NCBI GenBank assembly: GCA_021307315.1
Contig: JAJSPD010000076.1
Coordinates: 62,001 to 126,000, forward strand
Reading direction: 5' to 3'
DNA: 64,000 nt
DNA from: Bisporella sp. PMI_857
Taxonomy: Eukaryota; Ascomycota; Leotiomycetes; Helotiales; Helotiaceae
Each line of letters starts with the position of its first letter. Position 1 is the stretch's first letter. The position numbers were made by a program, and so were the translations under genes. The notes beneath the pieces were generated by a model, which saw only the letters and a program-made list of their open reading frames with translations, did not search any database and had not been told where the DNA came from. Below are positions 44,409-54,349 of this stretch, piece by piece.

Positions 44409-44651
44409 CTACTTATGAACAATTGGATAGTCGATGCCTACCTTTCTCAGAGCAGCAGCGGTCTGGCTCCAAGCCTTGCAAGTTGGGAAGCGGCATTGAC
44501 GTTCACACTTATCAATTGATATGGTACCAGTCAGAGGCCACCCCAACTCATGGTATGTGTGAGCTTTTCCGCATGGTGTATACCCCGGTGCAGGCTGATG
44601 TAGATCAAGGTCAAAGTCCTGAGCCTCAGTTGAGGGAATCCTGTCATCCAT
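44409..44651 (-). CDS. small hypothetical protein with zinc-finger-like residue pattern
   Basis: From the ATG at 44651 it has 80 residues. It contains YTPCGKAHTYHELGW and then DKCERQCRFPTCKAWSQTAA, a cysteine/histidine spacing reminiscent of paired C2H2 fingers but lacking the closing histidines. It lies just upstream of the zinc-finger gene on the same strand and may be a decayed relative, a missed 5' exon or a chance frame. Confidence 0.3.
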   Translation of the reverse strand: MDDRIPSTEAQDFDLDLHQPAPGYTPCGKAHTYHELGWPLTGTISIDKCERQCRFPTCKAWSQTAAALRKVGIDYPIVHK

Positions 44652-45568
44652 TGTCTGGCTAGGCGGCTTGATCAACAAGACCAGTAACAATTCGATTTTG
44701 TCGGGGAAAGCGCTTTGTGCAATGATATATGACTGAGAATGAAGGGAGTAAAAAAAAACGAGGATATCATAATCTGAATTGGGTGTATCGAGGGGTTCAT
44801 AAAGACCCTGAATTGTGTTGAGGCAAACCCACGCGAACGAGGCAGAGTTGTGCTTGGCAGCACTTTACCGGAAAGAAACTGGTAAACGCCTAACGAAAGG
44901 TGCAGCTGCTCCAATCATTATATCGAGATGACCTGCAACTGGATAAATCCCCTGCAGCCCTGACAACTGGATGCCTTTTTTCGTCAGCAGGTGGTAAATG
45001 CGATTCCTGAAAATGCGTCATTTTTTACAGTATTAATTGGCATAAAATAGTGCTAGGTCCTGTAGATTTTATCTTCGAGATTCCAAAGGAAAAAAGAAAA
45101 GAGGCCGATTAACTGTTCATGCTTCAAGTATATATATGTGGCTAGAGAACGAGAGTCTAGGCCCTGGTTCTCTAGAGCGGAGGAACAATTCGGTGTTAAC
45201 GCTCGTAATGTAGGATATTTTCTAAGAAAAATCTAGTTTAACATCCGAAGACTCTTAATTTCTAGGACGTCTGGTGATATTATGGCTAATAACATGCTGG
45301 TATTCAGGTAGATACGGGCGAAAGTCGTCCGTAGGCACGTTGTCACGCAACCTCGTGTGGTAAGAAACCGGTAAACTATCAGTCGTAGCAATTTTCCTCG
45401 TCATTCTGCTGGTCCACGAGCAGAGTAAATAATCTGCTTCCAAACTCGGGAAGGCCACTGAAATTTATCTGGAGAATTAGATTATGGGATCCTTATAGTA
45501 TACTTGCCAATCAGTCATTCGTCGATTCAACGTTGTCAATTGCTAAACTGATATCCCCAGATTCGATT
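44652..45568. other. intergenic region
   Basis: No gene recognised. Short frames only. Confidence 0.45.
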
Positions 45569-46294
45569 ATGATGCGTCTCGCATGTCCACAACGTGAAAA
45601 ATCGGTGCTGAATTTCCTCTCGCCACCGCTTCCAACCTTGTTGTCTCAAGAATGTAGCTATTTCTCGTCGAATGCTCACTATACTCTGGTCAAAGATGAC
45701 CTTGACGATGCGCTTTTAAATCCGCAATTACAAAGGAATCAGCCTGATGATCTTAATCAAGAACAATTGCAGGGTGAGTGACATATTCTCAATTTTATCC
45801 ATTGCGATATAAATACCTTCTGTTGCAATTGCGATGTTTATGAGCCCTAATGGCATATTGGTGCTGCGAAGACTTGGAGAAAGACCGAAAGACTAATGAA
45901 CATAGAACGCATTGAGCTTGATTGGAACTCACTTATTTCCTCCATTGATTCTACGCAAATCACCGCAATGAGCTTCAGAGAACAAGGATCGCAAGGTTCA
46001 GATTTAGCTTACATGGATATCGTGACGAAGAACCACCCGGCGCCAGGTCACGATGGTCTGGGTGCGCATCAATCTTTCGCCGGTTTAGGTAGTCAGTTTG
46101 ACGAAGGGCCGACGCAACATGATACAGACTCCACCCTTGACCATTTCCTCGCGTCGTGTGAGGAAATACTAATGCACCACGAGGAAGATTGGCAGATAAC
46201 GATCCATGCTCCAAGCGATCCATCTCCACAGGGGGCTCTTCCATTGAGGAATGTAGGCCCGGAGAACTTTGTAGTACTCCATCATGTTCCGTGA
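45569..46294 (+). CDS. hypothetical protein (two exons)
   Basis: Two open frames join cleanly across an intron with donor GTGAGT (45774) and acceptor ATAG (45905), a CTAAT branch-like motif just upstream. From the first in-frame ATG (45569) the product is about 197 residues. It is acidic and rich in Asp, Gln and Ser (LVKDDLDDALLNPQLQRNQ; LDHFLASCEEILMHHEEDW), without signal peptide or membrane segment. I recognise no domain. The clean splice in frame is the main support. The true start may lie in an upstream exon. Confidence 0.4.
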
Positions 46295-46767
46295 TTTTGC
46301 TAGTATCATTGGGTATCCTGTAAGAATATAGCGCTGAGGGAGTTTGAGAGGAGGAAGGCAAAATTGCGGGTGGCTGGCAGGCTCAATGCCCCAGTGTATA
46401 TTAAGGGAGGATTAACAACTGTATCTCGATAAGGATGTATCTAACTCCATGTAGAAGGAATGTAATACAAGACATGTACAGAAAGCACTTCCTGTATAAA
46501 TGTGCCGCAAGATTCGTAAGATTAACAGATGGAACCAGGAAGCATGGCCACTAGGCCCAACCCCTATTGACAGCTTGTCTTGGAAGGACAATATATGATA
46601 CCAAACGTTTCTGGATTCCTGCCCACCGTTAAAGTAGTACAATAGCAGCCTATCGTACAACCAGAAAAACGCCTCCCAATGCGATGCCACCAACCCATAC
46701 ACATAATATACACCTTTTTGACCTTCGTGGCCTCTCTTTCTTCGTGCAAACAGGGTTCGTTCGTCTC
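46295..46767. other. 3' intergenic region between convergent genes
   Basis: Non-coding. It lies between the plus-strand hypothetical gene and the minus-strand Pet191 gene. Confidence 0.45.
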
Positions 46768-47196
46768 TCAACTCTTCCGATACCTCTCATTCTCTAACTC
46801 CCTCCAATCCCTCTCAACCGGCTCATCGCCACTTGTCTGCTTCACACCACTATCGAATGCTGGCTTCCCCGCATATAACTGCCCGCCGCTGCCGGCTGTG
46901 CCAGCACCCTCGAGCTCCTTACTGACAGCAATGGGCTGATTGCCTCGAAACCTCTTCCGCATGTCCACCATGCCGCGCTTACACTCGCCATATCCTTTTT
47001 TTAGCTGCTGGCACTTGGTCGGCATTTCATCTAATAATGGAGGACGCAGGCAGTCGGATGGTTTATTGCGGTAGATCATCACGCAGTCTGATTCCTGGAG
47101 GCATTGTGCTAAGGCCGCTCCTGTACATTATTAGCTAATGCGTCGCGCAGAAATAGGAAGAGAATATATACGGATGTCTTTACATGAGCTGGGCAT
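46768..47196 (-). CDS. PET191: cytochrome c oxidase assembly protein Pet191 (COA5 family)
   Basis: Exon 1 (47196-47172) encodes only MPSSCKDI plus one base. After a 51-nt intron, exon 2 (47120-46768) completes 125 residues. Family signature: C5-x9-C15, C21-x10-C32 and C45-x9-C55, with RNKPSDCLR and KGYGECKRGMVDMRKRFRGN. Pet191 is a twin-CX9C-type protein of the mitochondrial intermembrane space needed to assemble complex IV. Its cysteines are oxidised after import, so no cleavable presequence is expected and none is seen. Without the 25-nt first exon the protein would lose its start and first cysteine. The tail beyond residue about 70 is Gly/Glu-rich and fungus-specific. It is divergent from the lipase gene. 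Confidence 0.95.
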
Positions 47197-47744
47197 TTTG
47201 TCCAGTTTTCCGCAAGGCGAATGGAGAGTTGATTATCACCGTCGCAGAAACCTTATCACGCCACATGCTGAAGCTCAAGATCTCCAGATTTTTCATGATT
47301 AGTCAGCAGGGTGGGCAAGGGTAGCTCCCAGCTCGCGCCGCTGCTCGATTGTAATTGCGCCCCTCTCGCTCCTCAGGGTGGCTATGATGTTGCTATTTTG
47401 ATGTATGATTGTTTAATCTCCCTTTGATGTCATTCAGCTCGACTTTCGCAATCTTCAGAATCAACAAGTTGAAAGAATGCCACAAACTATTTCGCCAGAA
47501 ATCATAAAAGTGGATTGAGTAATTGGAAGCTACGATAGGGTTAACCTCTACCACCTGCATTTGCATGTGATCGGTACGTAATAGTGCGTGGGCTTTGGAA
47601 GCAGATAATAGTGACCTAATATTCTATAGCTACATTCCTAGATGGTAGTCTTGCTATAGCTTCATATATCGTCCAAACCATCTGCGAGCTTGATGCGACC
47701 GTAGAGAGGGCCTACACTACGACCTTGCATCTACCTTGCCCAAG
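47197..47744. promoter_or_regulatory. divergent promoter region of PET191 and lipase genes
   Basis: A 548-nt interval between two divergent starts. Both genes may be expressed from it. No binding site was recognised with confidence. Confidence 0.4.
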
Positions 47745-49788
47745 ATGCCTACCATACCCTTTCTTGGGCGTCTCAATCTGTATGTTTCTAGTTGGACACT
47801 TGGTTTGCGGATTGAAATTCATTCTGAACTCATGTAGAACCGAGTATGTAGCGCTTCTGGGCTCAATCTTACTTGTTTTTACCGAAGCTTTCATCAGAAT
47901 CCTCACCCTTGCTCTTCGTACGTCCCATAGTTACCTATTTCTATTACAGCTAACTAACTCTGGTGGCAGCATCAACAGTGATCTCTCTTTGCTACGGCGC
48001 GTCTAGGAGGTTGTTCAATCGATTCACGTCGCGGGAAACGAAGAGGGCACAGATAAAAAAGAAGAGTGGGTTTCTCTGGAAGTTTGGAGGCATTGGCTAA
48101 TTAATATAGATGTTTCAAGTGGCATTCGAGATGCCTCTGATTTTGTCGATATATGTGCGTTGAATGGATTCTATGCGGAAGAGCATGTGGTGCAGACTGG
48201 CGATGGATACTTGTTGGGTCTGCATCGGCTCGCCTGGAGGAAGGGGGAGGATGACCGAAAGGTTAACCAAGGACCAAATAGTTTGAAGAAGCCTGTTGTA
48301 TACTTGCACCATGGCCTCATGATGAATAGTGAGGTGTGGGTTTGCTTGACCGATGAAGAGAGATGTCTGCCTTTCCAATTGGTAGATAGAGGCTACGACG
48401 TTTGGGTGAGTATCATCCATTCATTGCAAATTTATACTAATTGGGTACAGCTTGGTAACAACCGTGGAAACAAATATTCTAAGAAGTCTATCAAGTATTC
48501 ACCGACTGATATTCCCTTTTGGAACTTCTCTATGGATGACTTTGCGTTCCACGACATCCCAGACAGCATCAACTATATCCTCGAAACCACATCTCAACCT
48601 TCTTTGTCTTACATTGGTTTCTCTCAAGGAACAGCCCAAGCCTTCGCCACACTTTCCGTCCACCCCAAACTCAACGATCAGGTAAACGTATTCATTGCTC
48701 TTGCACCAGCTATGTCACCTGCCGGCCTCTCCAACGGCATAGTCGATGCTCTTTGCAAGACTTCTCCACAGATTCTATTTCTTATGTTCGGTCGACGTTC
48801 CATTCTCGCCTCTGCGACAATGTGGCAATCGATCCTATACCCGCCGATTTTCGTGCGCTTAATCGATATGGGCCTCTCCTTTCTTTTTGGCTGGCACGCA
48901 CATAACATGTCCACGTCGCAAAAGCTTGCCGCATACCCACACTTGTACTCCTTCACCAGTACCAAATCCGTGGTACACTGGTTCCAAATTATGCGTACTA
49001 AATCTTTCCAGATGTACGATGATGACGTGCAGCCCGTCGTCTCCCGCTCTGTTTCAAAGTATACCAAAGTTGCTAAATTCCCAACACGAAATATCAAGAC
49101 GCCAATCGTACTGGTCTATGGCGGCAGCGATTCGTTGGTTGATATCAAAGCCATGCTACGCGAACTTCCCTCGCACACAATTGCGAACGAGATTCCACAC
49201 TATGAACATCTCGACTTCCTCTGGGCGCGTGAAGTTGATAAGCTCGTCTTTCCACATGTGTACGATGCCCTCGAAGCATTTTCCGACGCTGAACATTCAA
49301 AAGAAGAGTATGATGCTTACCGTACCGCACGGCATGCCTCCTACCGCGCGGGATTGCTGAAATCCACCATCGCGCCGTCAGATATCAGCGAGGATGATTC
49401 CAGTCAGATCGGCACTTACGCTGAGGTTGCAGGCACGAAACCTGGTAACGACGCTGATGCCCTCATCCCACCGCCATCGCCTCACAGACCCACTAGCAGC
49501 AATGAATATGACGACTCTTCAGATGCCTCTTCGCCTGTGGCACGAACTCAATTCTACCCGAACTGTCTGGAGAACGGGAACGGAAATACGAACCCACTGG
49601 CGAAGGAGCTGAAGAAAGCCCGGAGTGGGAGCATTGGGAGTAACCTTAGCTTTGAAGGCCGAGGCATCAGTTTCAGGCCAGGAATGGCAGTCAGTGGAGT
49701 CATCAAAGGAGTAGAGACAAAAGGGAACTTGAGTATGAGTCATAGTGATGACGATGGACAAGGAAAGAAGAAAAAGTTGAAGAGATGA
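47745..49788 (+). CDS. alpha/beta-hydrolase lipase, steryl ester hydrolase type (Tgl1/Yeh-like)
   Basis: Five exons: 47745-47779, 47838-47917, 47970-48065, 48110-48405 and 48451-49788, giving 614 residues. The last intron (45 nt) has no stop and keeps frame; removing it restores YDVWLGNNRGNKYS, the conserved family sequence. An N-terminal hydrophobic segment (YVALLGSILLVFTEAFIRIL, about 15-34) suggests anchoring to membrane or lipid droplet. Motifs: DICALNGFYAEEHVVQTGDG, LHHGL (oxyanion region), nucleophile elbow GFSQG with Ser about 227, acid in VYGGSDSLVD, and histidine in HYEHLDFLWA. Enzymes of this type hydrolyse steryl esters and some triglycerides. The C-terminal 120 residues are Ser/Pro-rich and end KKKKLKR, probably disordered. 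Confidence 0.92.
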
Positions 49789-50416
49789 GATTGAAATCAA
49801 TGAGTTGTGGAGGGTGCAATATAAATGTCCTTGGTGCAAAATTAACAAATGGAAGAAGGAATAAGCAGGGAGCAAGTAAGGACATAAAATAGAGGCTGGA
49901 GCTATGGAAGGTCTGGTAATGAAGTATGTATACGTGTTCGATTTAGAGAATATATCAATCATCGGTGGGAAGAACGAGTAGCTTCAAGGCACTCCGAAAC
50001 TTGTCAACGACCCTCCGAGCGAGATCTCTCAGTAGCTCCTTCGGAAAAGAAAAGTAGGAATCAGAGGAAAAGCAAGTCAATACCAATAGTTCATAGCAAA
50101 TTACCAGCCATCTATCTTCTTCTTTATTAATACAGAGCTTATGCGAGTCTCATACCGTAAGGCAAGGAATAACCCATCGCTGGTACAAAGTGCTATAGCA
50201 TCATCCTTCGGACCAGAGCATTCAGTCGAGTCCGCCGTCTCGTGAGAGTGCTACCTAAGAACGGCTTACAAAACTGTTAGAAGTCCATAGCAGCGTTCGT
50301 TTGAGCATAAGGTTTTCACGATGTGGGTATTATACCAATAGCCAGCAATCAAACGTATGTTGAGGCGATGGTACAACCAAATGAATGGGGATACACCGAG
50401 TGATAGGCGTGTGCGC
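49789..50416. other. 3' region between convergent lipase and PARP-finger genes
   Basis: Non-coding. No gene seen. Confidence 0.5.
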
Positions 50417-51989
50417 TTAGGAGGCCTTGCCACGACTGGTCCTCCGACCTTTCTTCGGCTTTGGTTTCTCGTCCTCGATTTCCTCCTTCGCCTCATTATC
50501 ACTAGCCGCGTCAACATCCTTCATCTCTTCATCCTCGGAGTCTTCCTTTTTGACAGATTTCTCCTTCTTGGCAAACTTTCCACGAGATTTCTTTGCAGGA
50601 GCCGCCTCCTCATCGCGATCATCTTCCCTTTTAACCTTTCCTCTTCCCTTCTTAGTTGAATGTACCTCGTCATCGCTAGGCTCTTCTTTCTTGACGGCCT
50701 TCTCCTTTTTGACTGCCTTGGAGCGAGATTTCTTGGTTGGAGCTGCTTCCTCATTACCGGCTTCTTCGGCCTTCACGGGTATGTCCTCTTTCTTCTCCTT
50801 CTTCACTCGGGATATCTTGGCTGGCTTGGTCTCTTCCTCCTCGTCGGCGGACTCTTCCTTCTTCACCTTACCCGCTCGCTTCTTCTTCGGCGGCTCGGCC
50901 TCTTCAGCCAGTTCATCGGCGTCATCAACTTCTTCCTTCTTCACTAGCTTTCTACCACGAACTTGCTTCACCGGCTGTCCTACTTGCTCATCATCTGCAT
51001 CGACTTCCTCCTTTTTGGGCTTCTTTCCCCGTGCCGTTTTAGAAGGAATCACCTCCTCCTCACTATCTTCTTCTTCCTTCTTCACCTTCTTGCTGGCTCT
51101 CTTCTTCTTAGCCGGCTTCTCATCTTCCTCACCTTCATCTTCGTCACCTTTACGTTTCTTACTTCCAGACTTCTTGGCGCTCGCTGGAGTAGGCGGGATA
51201 TATTCTTCACCCGCGGCTTCGGCGGCAGCTTGCTTCTCTTCCTCCTTGTGTCTACGTTTCGTCTCTGCGGTGAAGAGACCGGTCTTGCCGAGCTGGTTCA
51301 TTTCTGGATCCTAGAAAACATTTAATTGGAGAAGAGAAGAGTGAAAGAGGAGGTTTACGCCTTTCCAATCTTCGGGGTCAATAAAGCCTTGAGTAATCAC
51401 GCGACGGACTTTTTCTTGCATGTCTGGATGGCCACCAAGATTGCCTTTGTCATCTCCTTCATAGCCATCAAGCTTTCAAAGTCAGCACCATTTTCACTCA
51501 TAAGCAAAATACGAATATGAAATAGTAAAAGATACGCAGTAGATGATAGTTAGAAATGGTTAGAAGACGGAAGACTTACATAATCCCATTGATACTCGCC
51601 TTCGTTAGTCGGATGCTCCAACGCATCCCTAATGTTTTGCAACATCTTCCCGGACACACAACCCCTGCCATTTCCATCAGTATTTCTCTCCATTCAAAAA
51701 AGGAAAAAAAAACCCATAATAACGCGTGAGGATGAACGAACCAGTGTCGCCATTGCCAAGAGCCATGCTCCTGAATCTCGACCCAGGTACCTACGCGCAG
51801 CTCGCCTTTCTCGATCTTGACGCCTGCCTTCTTACATTCCGTTTGCTTGCAGCCGGCGCGGTTGGTGGATGATATTTCTGTGTCAATTTAGAGAGATGAT
51901 GGGGAACGTAACCATATGAGAGCGTGAGACGCGTGATGATCAGAGAATAGTCCGAAGAGCAAAGACGTACCAATACGGTATGAAGGCAT
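50417..51989 (-). CDS. PARP-type zinc-finger protein with long acidic/basic tail
   Basis: Five exons: 51989-51971, 51877-51742, 51664-51580, 51472-51359 and 51310-50417, giving 415 residues. Residues about 7-85 form a PARP-type finger: ISSTNRAGCKQTECKKAGVK, ELRVGTWVEI, WQWRHWGCVSGKML with likely zinc ligands Cys16, Cys21, His51 and Cys54. Such fingers recognise DNA breaks. No ADP-ribosyltransferase domain follows. Instead about 280 residues repeat short units of type KKSRGK-VKKE-(E/D)n, giving alternating Lys and Glu blocks, probably disordered and nuclear (many KKKR patches). This arrangement of a single finger plus charged tail is known in ascomycetes. The simple sequence makes repeat copy number likely to vary among isolates. 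Confidence 0.88.
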
Positions 51990-52695
51990 GACGAGTTAGA
52001 GTATGGAAGATAGTGTAGTTTTGGAGATATGGACACCGTCTTTGTCTACTTTTCTATGTCTGCACCTAGTGCAAGGCGTTGTTTCGCTGGTGCTAGAAAG
52101 TTGTCGTTTTAACCCACAAACAGAGAGGTCTGCAAATTCAAAGACCAGAGAGTATTTTTCTAGAGTTTCGACTCAATCTGGCTGGTAGAAGGTAAGAGAT
52201 GAGAGGCTGTTCGGTGATGATAGATCAATTCAGAAAGACTGGGAAATTTCAGGTGACGTCGCCAGTCGCGTCAACTCGTGACTCTGGATTCGGCAGCCGC
52301 AAATAGTGGATCTAGGCTTGGCATATCTACTTCCCCTTTTACAACGCATATTTCGGACAACATTTGCAGTCTTCCCTGATACAAAGTTTTAAGGTGGTTA
52401 TTATTAAATTATTATGATTTGGAGTGGAATAAATATCTTTTATGCATATCGGAATTCTAGAAGGTAACAAGGATGGGGTAGTGAAGGAAAATATCGGTCA
52501 CAATACAGAGCATGAAAACCGCCTTATAGCGACTATCTGACTGAGCAAGCAAGAATTGAAATTTTGCAAATTTCTTTGCATCTATTAAAAACAGAATTAC
52601 CTATATAACCGCCATTGGTGTCTCGTACAATAATAAGTATATATGTTGACTGAAAGTGCTATCCATGATGCATATCTGGCTCCCTGCTTTTCCAT
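51990..52695. other. promoter of PARP-finger gene and 3' side of CFEM gene
   Basis: Non-coding. It contains a CAGGTGACGTCG stretch with a TGACGTC site near 52252, a CRE-like motif. Otherwise nothing was recognised. Confidence 0.4.
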
Positions 52696-53750
52696 TCAGA
52701 GGAGTAACAACATCCCCAGAACCGCCACAACAAGCGGCTCCATCCCCAGAACCCCCTTCTTAACACCTCCACTATCCTTCTCTGTAGAGTTAGTAGTAGG
52801 CACAGCACTGTTACTACCTGTTACAGTTGCTGCAGTTTGCTCAACAACTTTAATGCCCAGGCTTGTCTCTGTAACGACAGCCACTGACCCAGCTGCATCC
52901 GTCTTTGTACTTACAACCGTGACTGTAGCCGTTGTAGTAGCTGCACATCCCGCCCAAGCTGTGTGTCTCTGCGTCAGCGTGTCATCTTCATCAACAACGG
53001 GAATCACAATGCTTTCTACTCATCTGCTGCAAGGACTGGTCTAGGAGCATACAACTCGCCTTTGAAAACAAACAAGCGTTGAAGAACCAACAATCAGAGT
53101 TGCTGTACTTACAAGTCCACTCCGGCTTGCTCTTCCAGCTCCCACTAGTCCATCCCTCCCAAGTTTTCGGAGGGCATTTTCCGCCATCCCACCAACTCGT
53201 CCAATCGCCTGTCGTCCAGCCACCAGTAGTCCATGGACCTTGGCCAAAAGGCCCCTTACTCCATGGCCCTCTCCACCCTTCACCCCCATAACTATTTGTC
53301 CCCCAAACCGTGCCGACGGGGCTCCACGGGCCAGTAGCGCTCCAGCTAGAGATGAAGCTTGTGTAGCTCGCTTGTGGTCCGCTCGTAATTGTATTTCCCG
53401 TCGATGCGCAGAGGAATGCAATCTGCTTGTTCACGGTATCTTTATCGGAGTTGGAGCAGGACGAAGATGCGATGCAAGTGTTTACAGATGTGAGGACTGT
53501 GGAGTCGGTACAGATACATGTCCCCCAAGGACCAGAGCAAGTTCCAGCAGAGAACTGAGCGGCGCATGACTCCTGAAATTAATTAGATTGTTGGAAGCTA
53601 AAGCGTAGAACATGGGAATTTAAAACTGACTGCGCAAGAAGGGGAGCCTGCGAAGTTTCCTCCCCATCCACCACTATAGGGACCAGATTGTGCCGTTGTT
53701 GATCTGTATAGAACACTGAACAACAGGAATGAGATTGCCTTACACCTCAT
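52696..53750 (-). CDS. CFEM-domain, GPI-anchored surface protein
   Basis: Three exons (53750-53631, 53572-53113, about 53018-52696) give about 300 residues. A signal peptide (MRCKAISFLLFSVLYRSTTA) is followed by a CFEM domain with eight cysteines: PSCAESC, GTCSGPWGTCICTD, NTCIASSSSC and a last Cys in IAFLCAS. CFEM proteins sit on the fungal cell wall or membrane; some bind haem, others act in host interaction. Next comes an odd Trp/Gly-rich region (PWTTGGWTTGDWTSWWDGGK). The C-terminus is Thr/Ser-rich and ends in a hydrophobic tail (PLVVAVLGMLLLL), fitting a GPI signal. The third-exon acceptor (ATGAG at about 53019) is chosen for frame and is the least sure part. Confidence 0.85.
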
Positions 53751-54349
53751 CTTGCTCAGTAGATGCAAATTATTTATCCAAGATCAAGATTCTATCAGAA
53801 AGGACCAAGGAAATAAACTAGAGTGCATCGCTCAATATACCAAAGAGGGGTTGTGCATCGGGACTTCCCCGACGGAGTCCGCAAAAGGTCCGCCACAGTA
53901 TCGCAGCCTTCAAGGACCCCTCAGACCCGAAATTAGCATGTGGAATACCTCTTTCTGTACAAAGTCGTCGTCATCTGAGTCAGATTCGTCTGTATGCCAA
54001 TTTGACCCTTAGAATAAAGCATCCAGACAAGAATATCCCACACCTGGACGGCATAATCGCGCCGATTATAAGCAGTGGACAATGTAGCGTAGCATCCATC
54101 ATCCCAGAATTTGACTTTGCAATTGCAGAATGTGCGCAATCAGTAATAACGACCTGGGACGAAGCAAGAACGTGCAGGATGGTTGGATGAAATTGAAATG
54201 CACGAAACACATCAATATGCTATTCATTGCTCCCCAAATGCCATACGCTTGCCGATCCCAAACTCCAAATCCGCGATCTCTGCCATAAATACATATCCGC
54301 CAATAACCAACAATCAGTAGTGTCACATAGGATACCACTTATATTCTAA
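53751..54349. other. CFEM upstream / TBC-gene downstream region
   Basis: Non-coding, with short shadow frames only. Confidence 0.45.

Noticed and set aside
48406..48450. Extra 15 residues in the lipase read through without splicing
   Set aside because: The segment has GT-AG ends and a branch-like motif, and interrupts the conserved DVW-LGNNRGN sequence, so it is an intron that happens to be open.
50427..51314. 295-codon plus-strand ORF rich in Ser/Phe/Leu opposite the PARP-finger gene
   Set aside because: It mirrors the Lys/Glu-rich repeat on the minus strand. Such composition removes stops from the antisense frame. The minus-strand exon structure with a zinc finger is far better supported.
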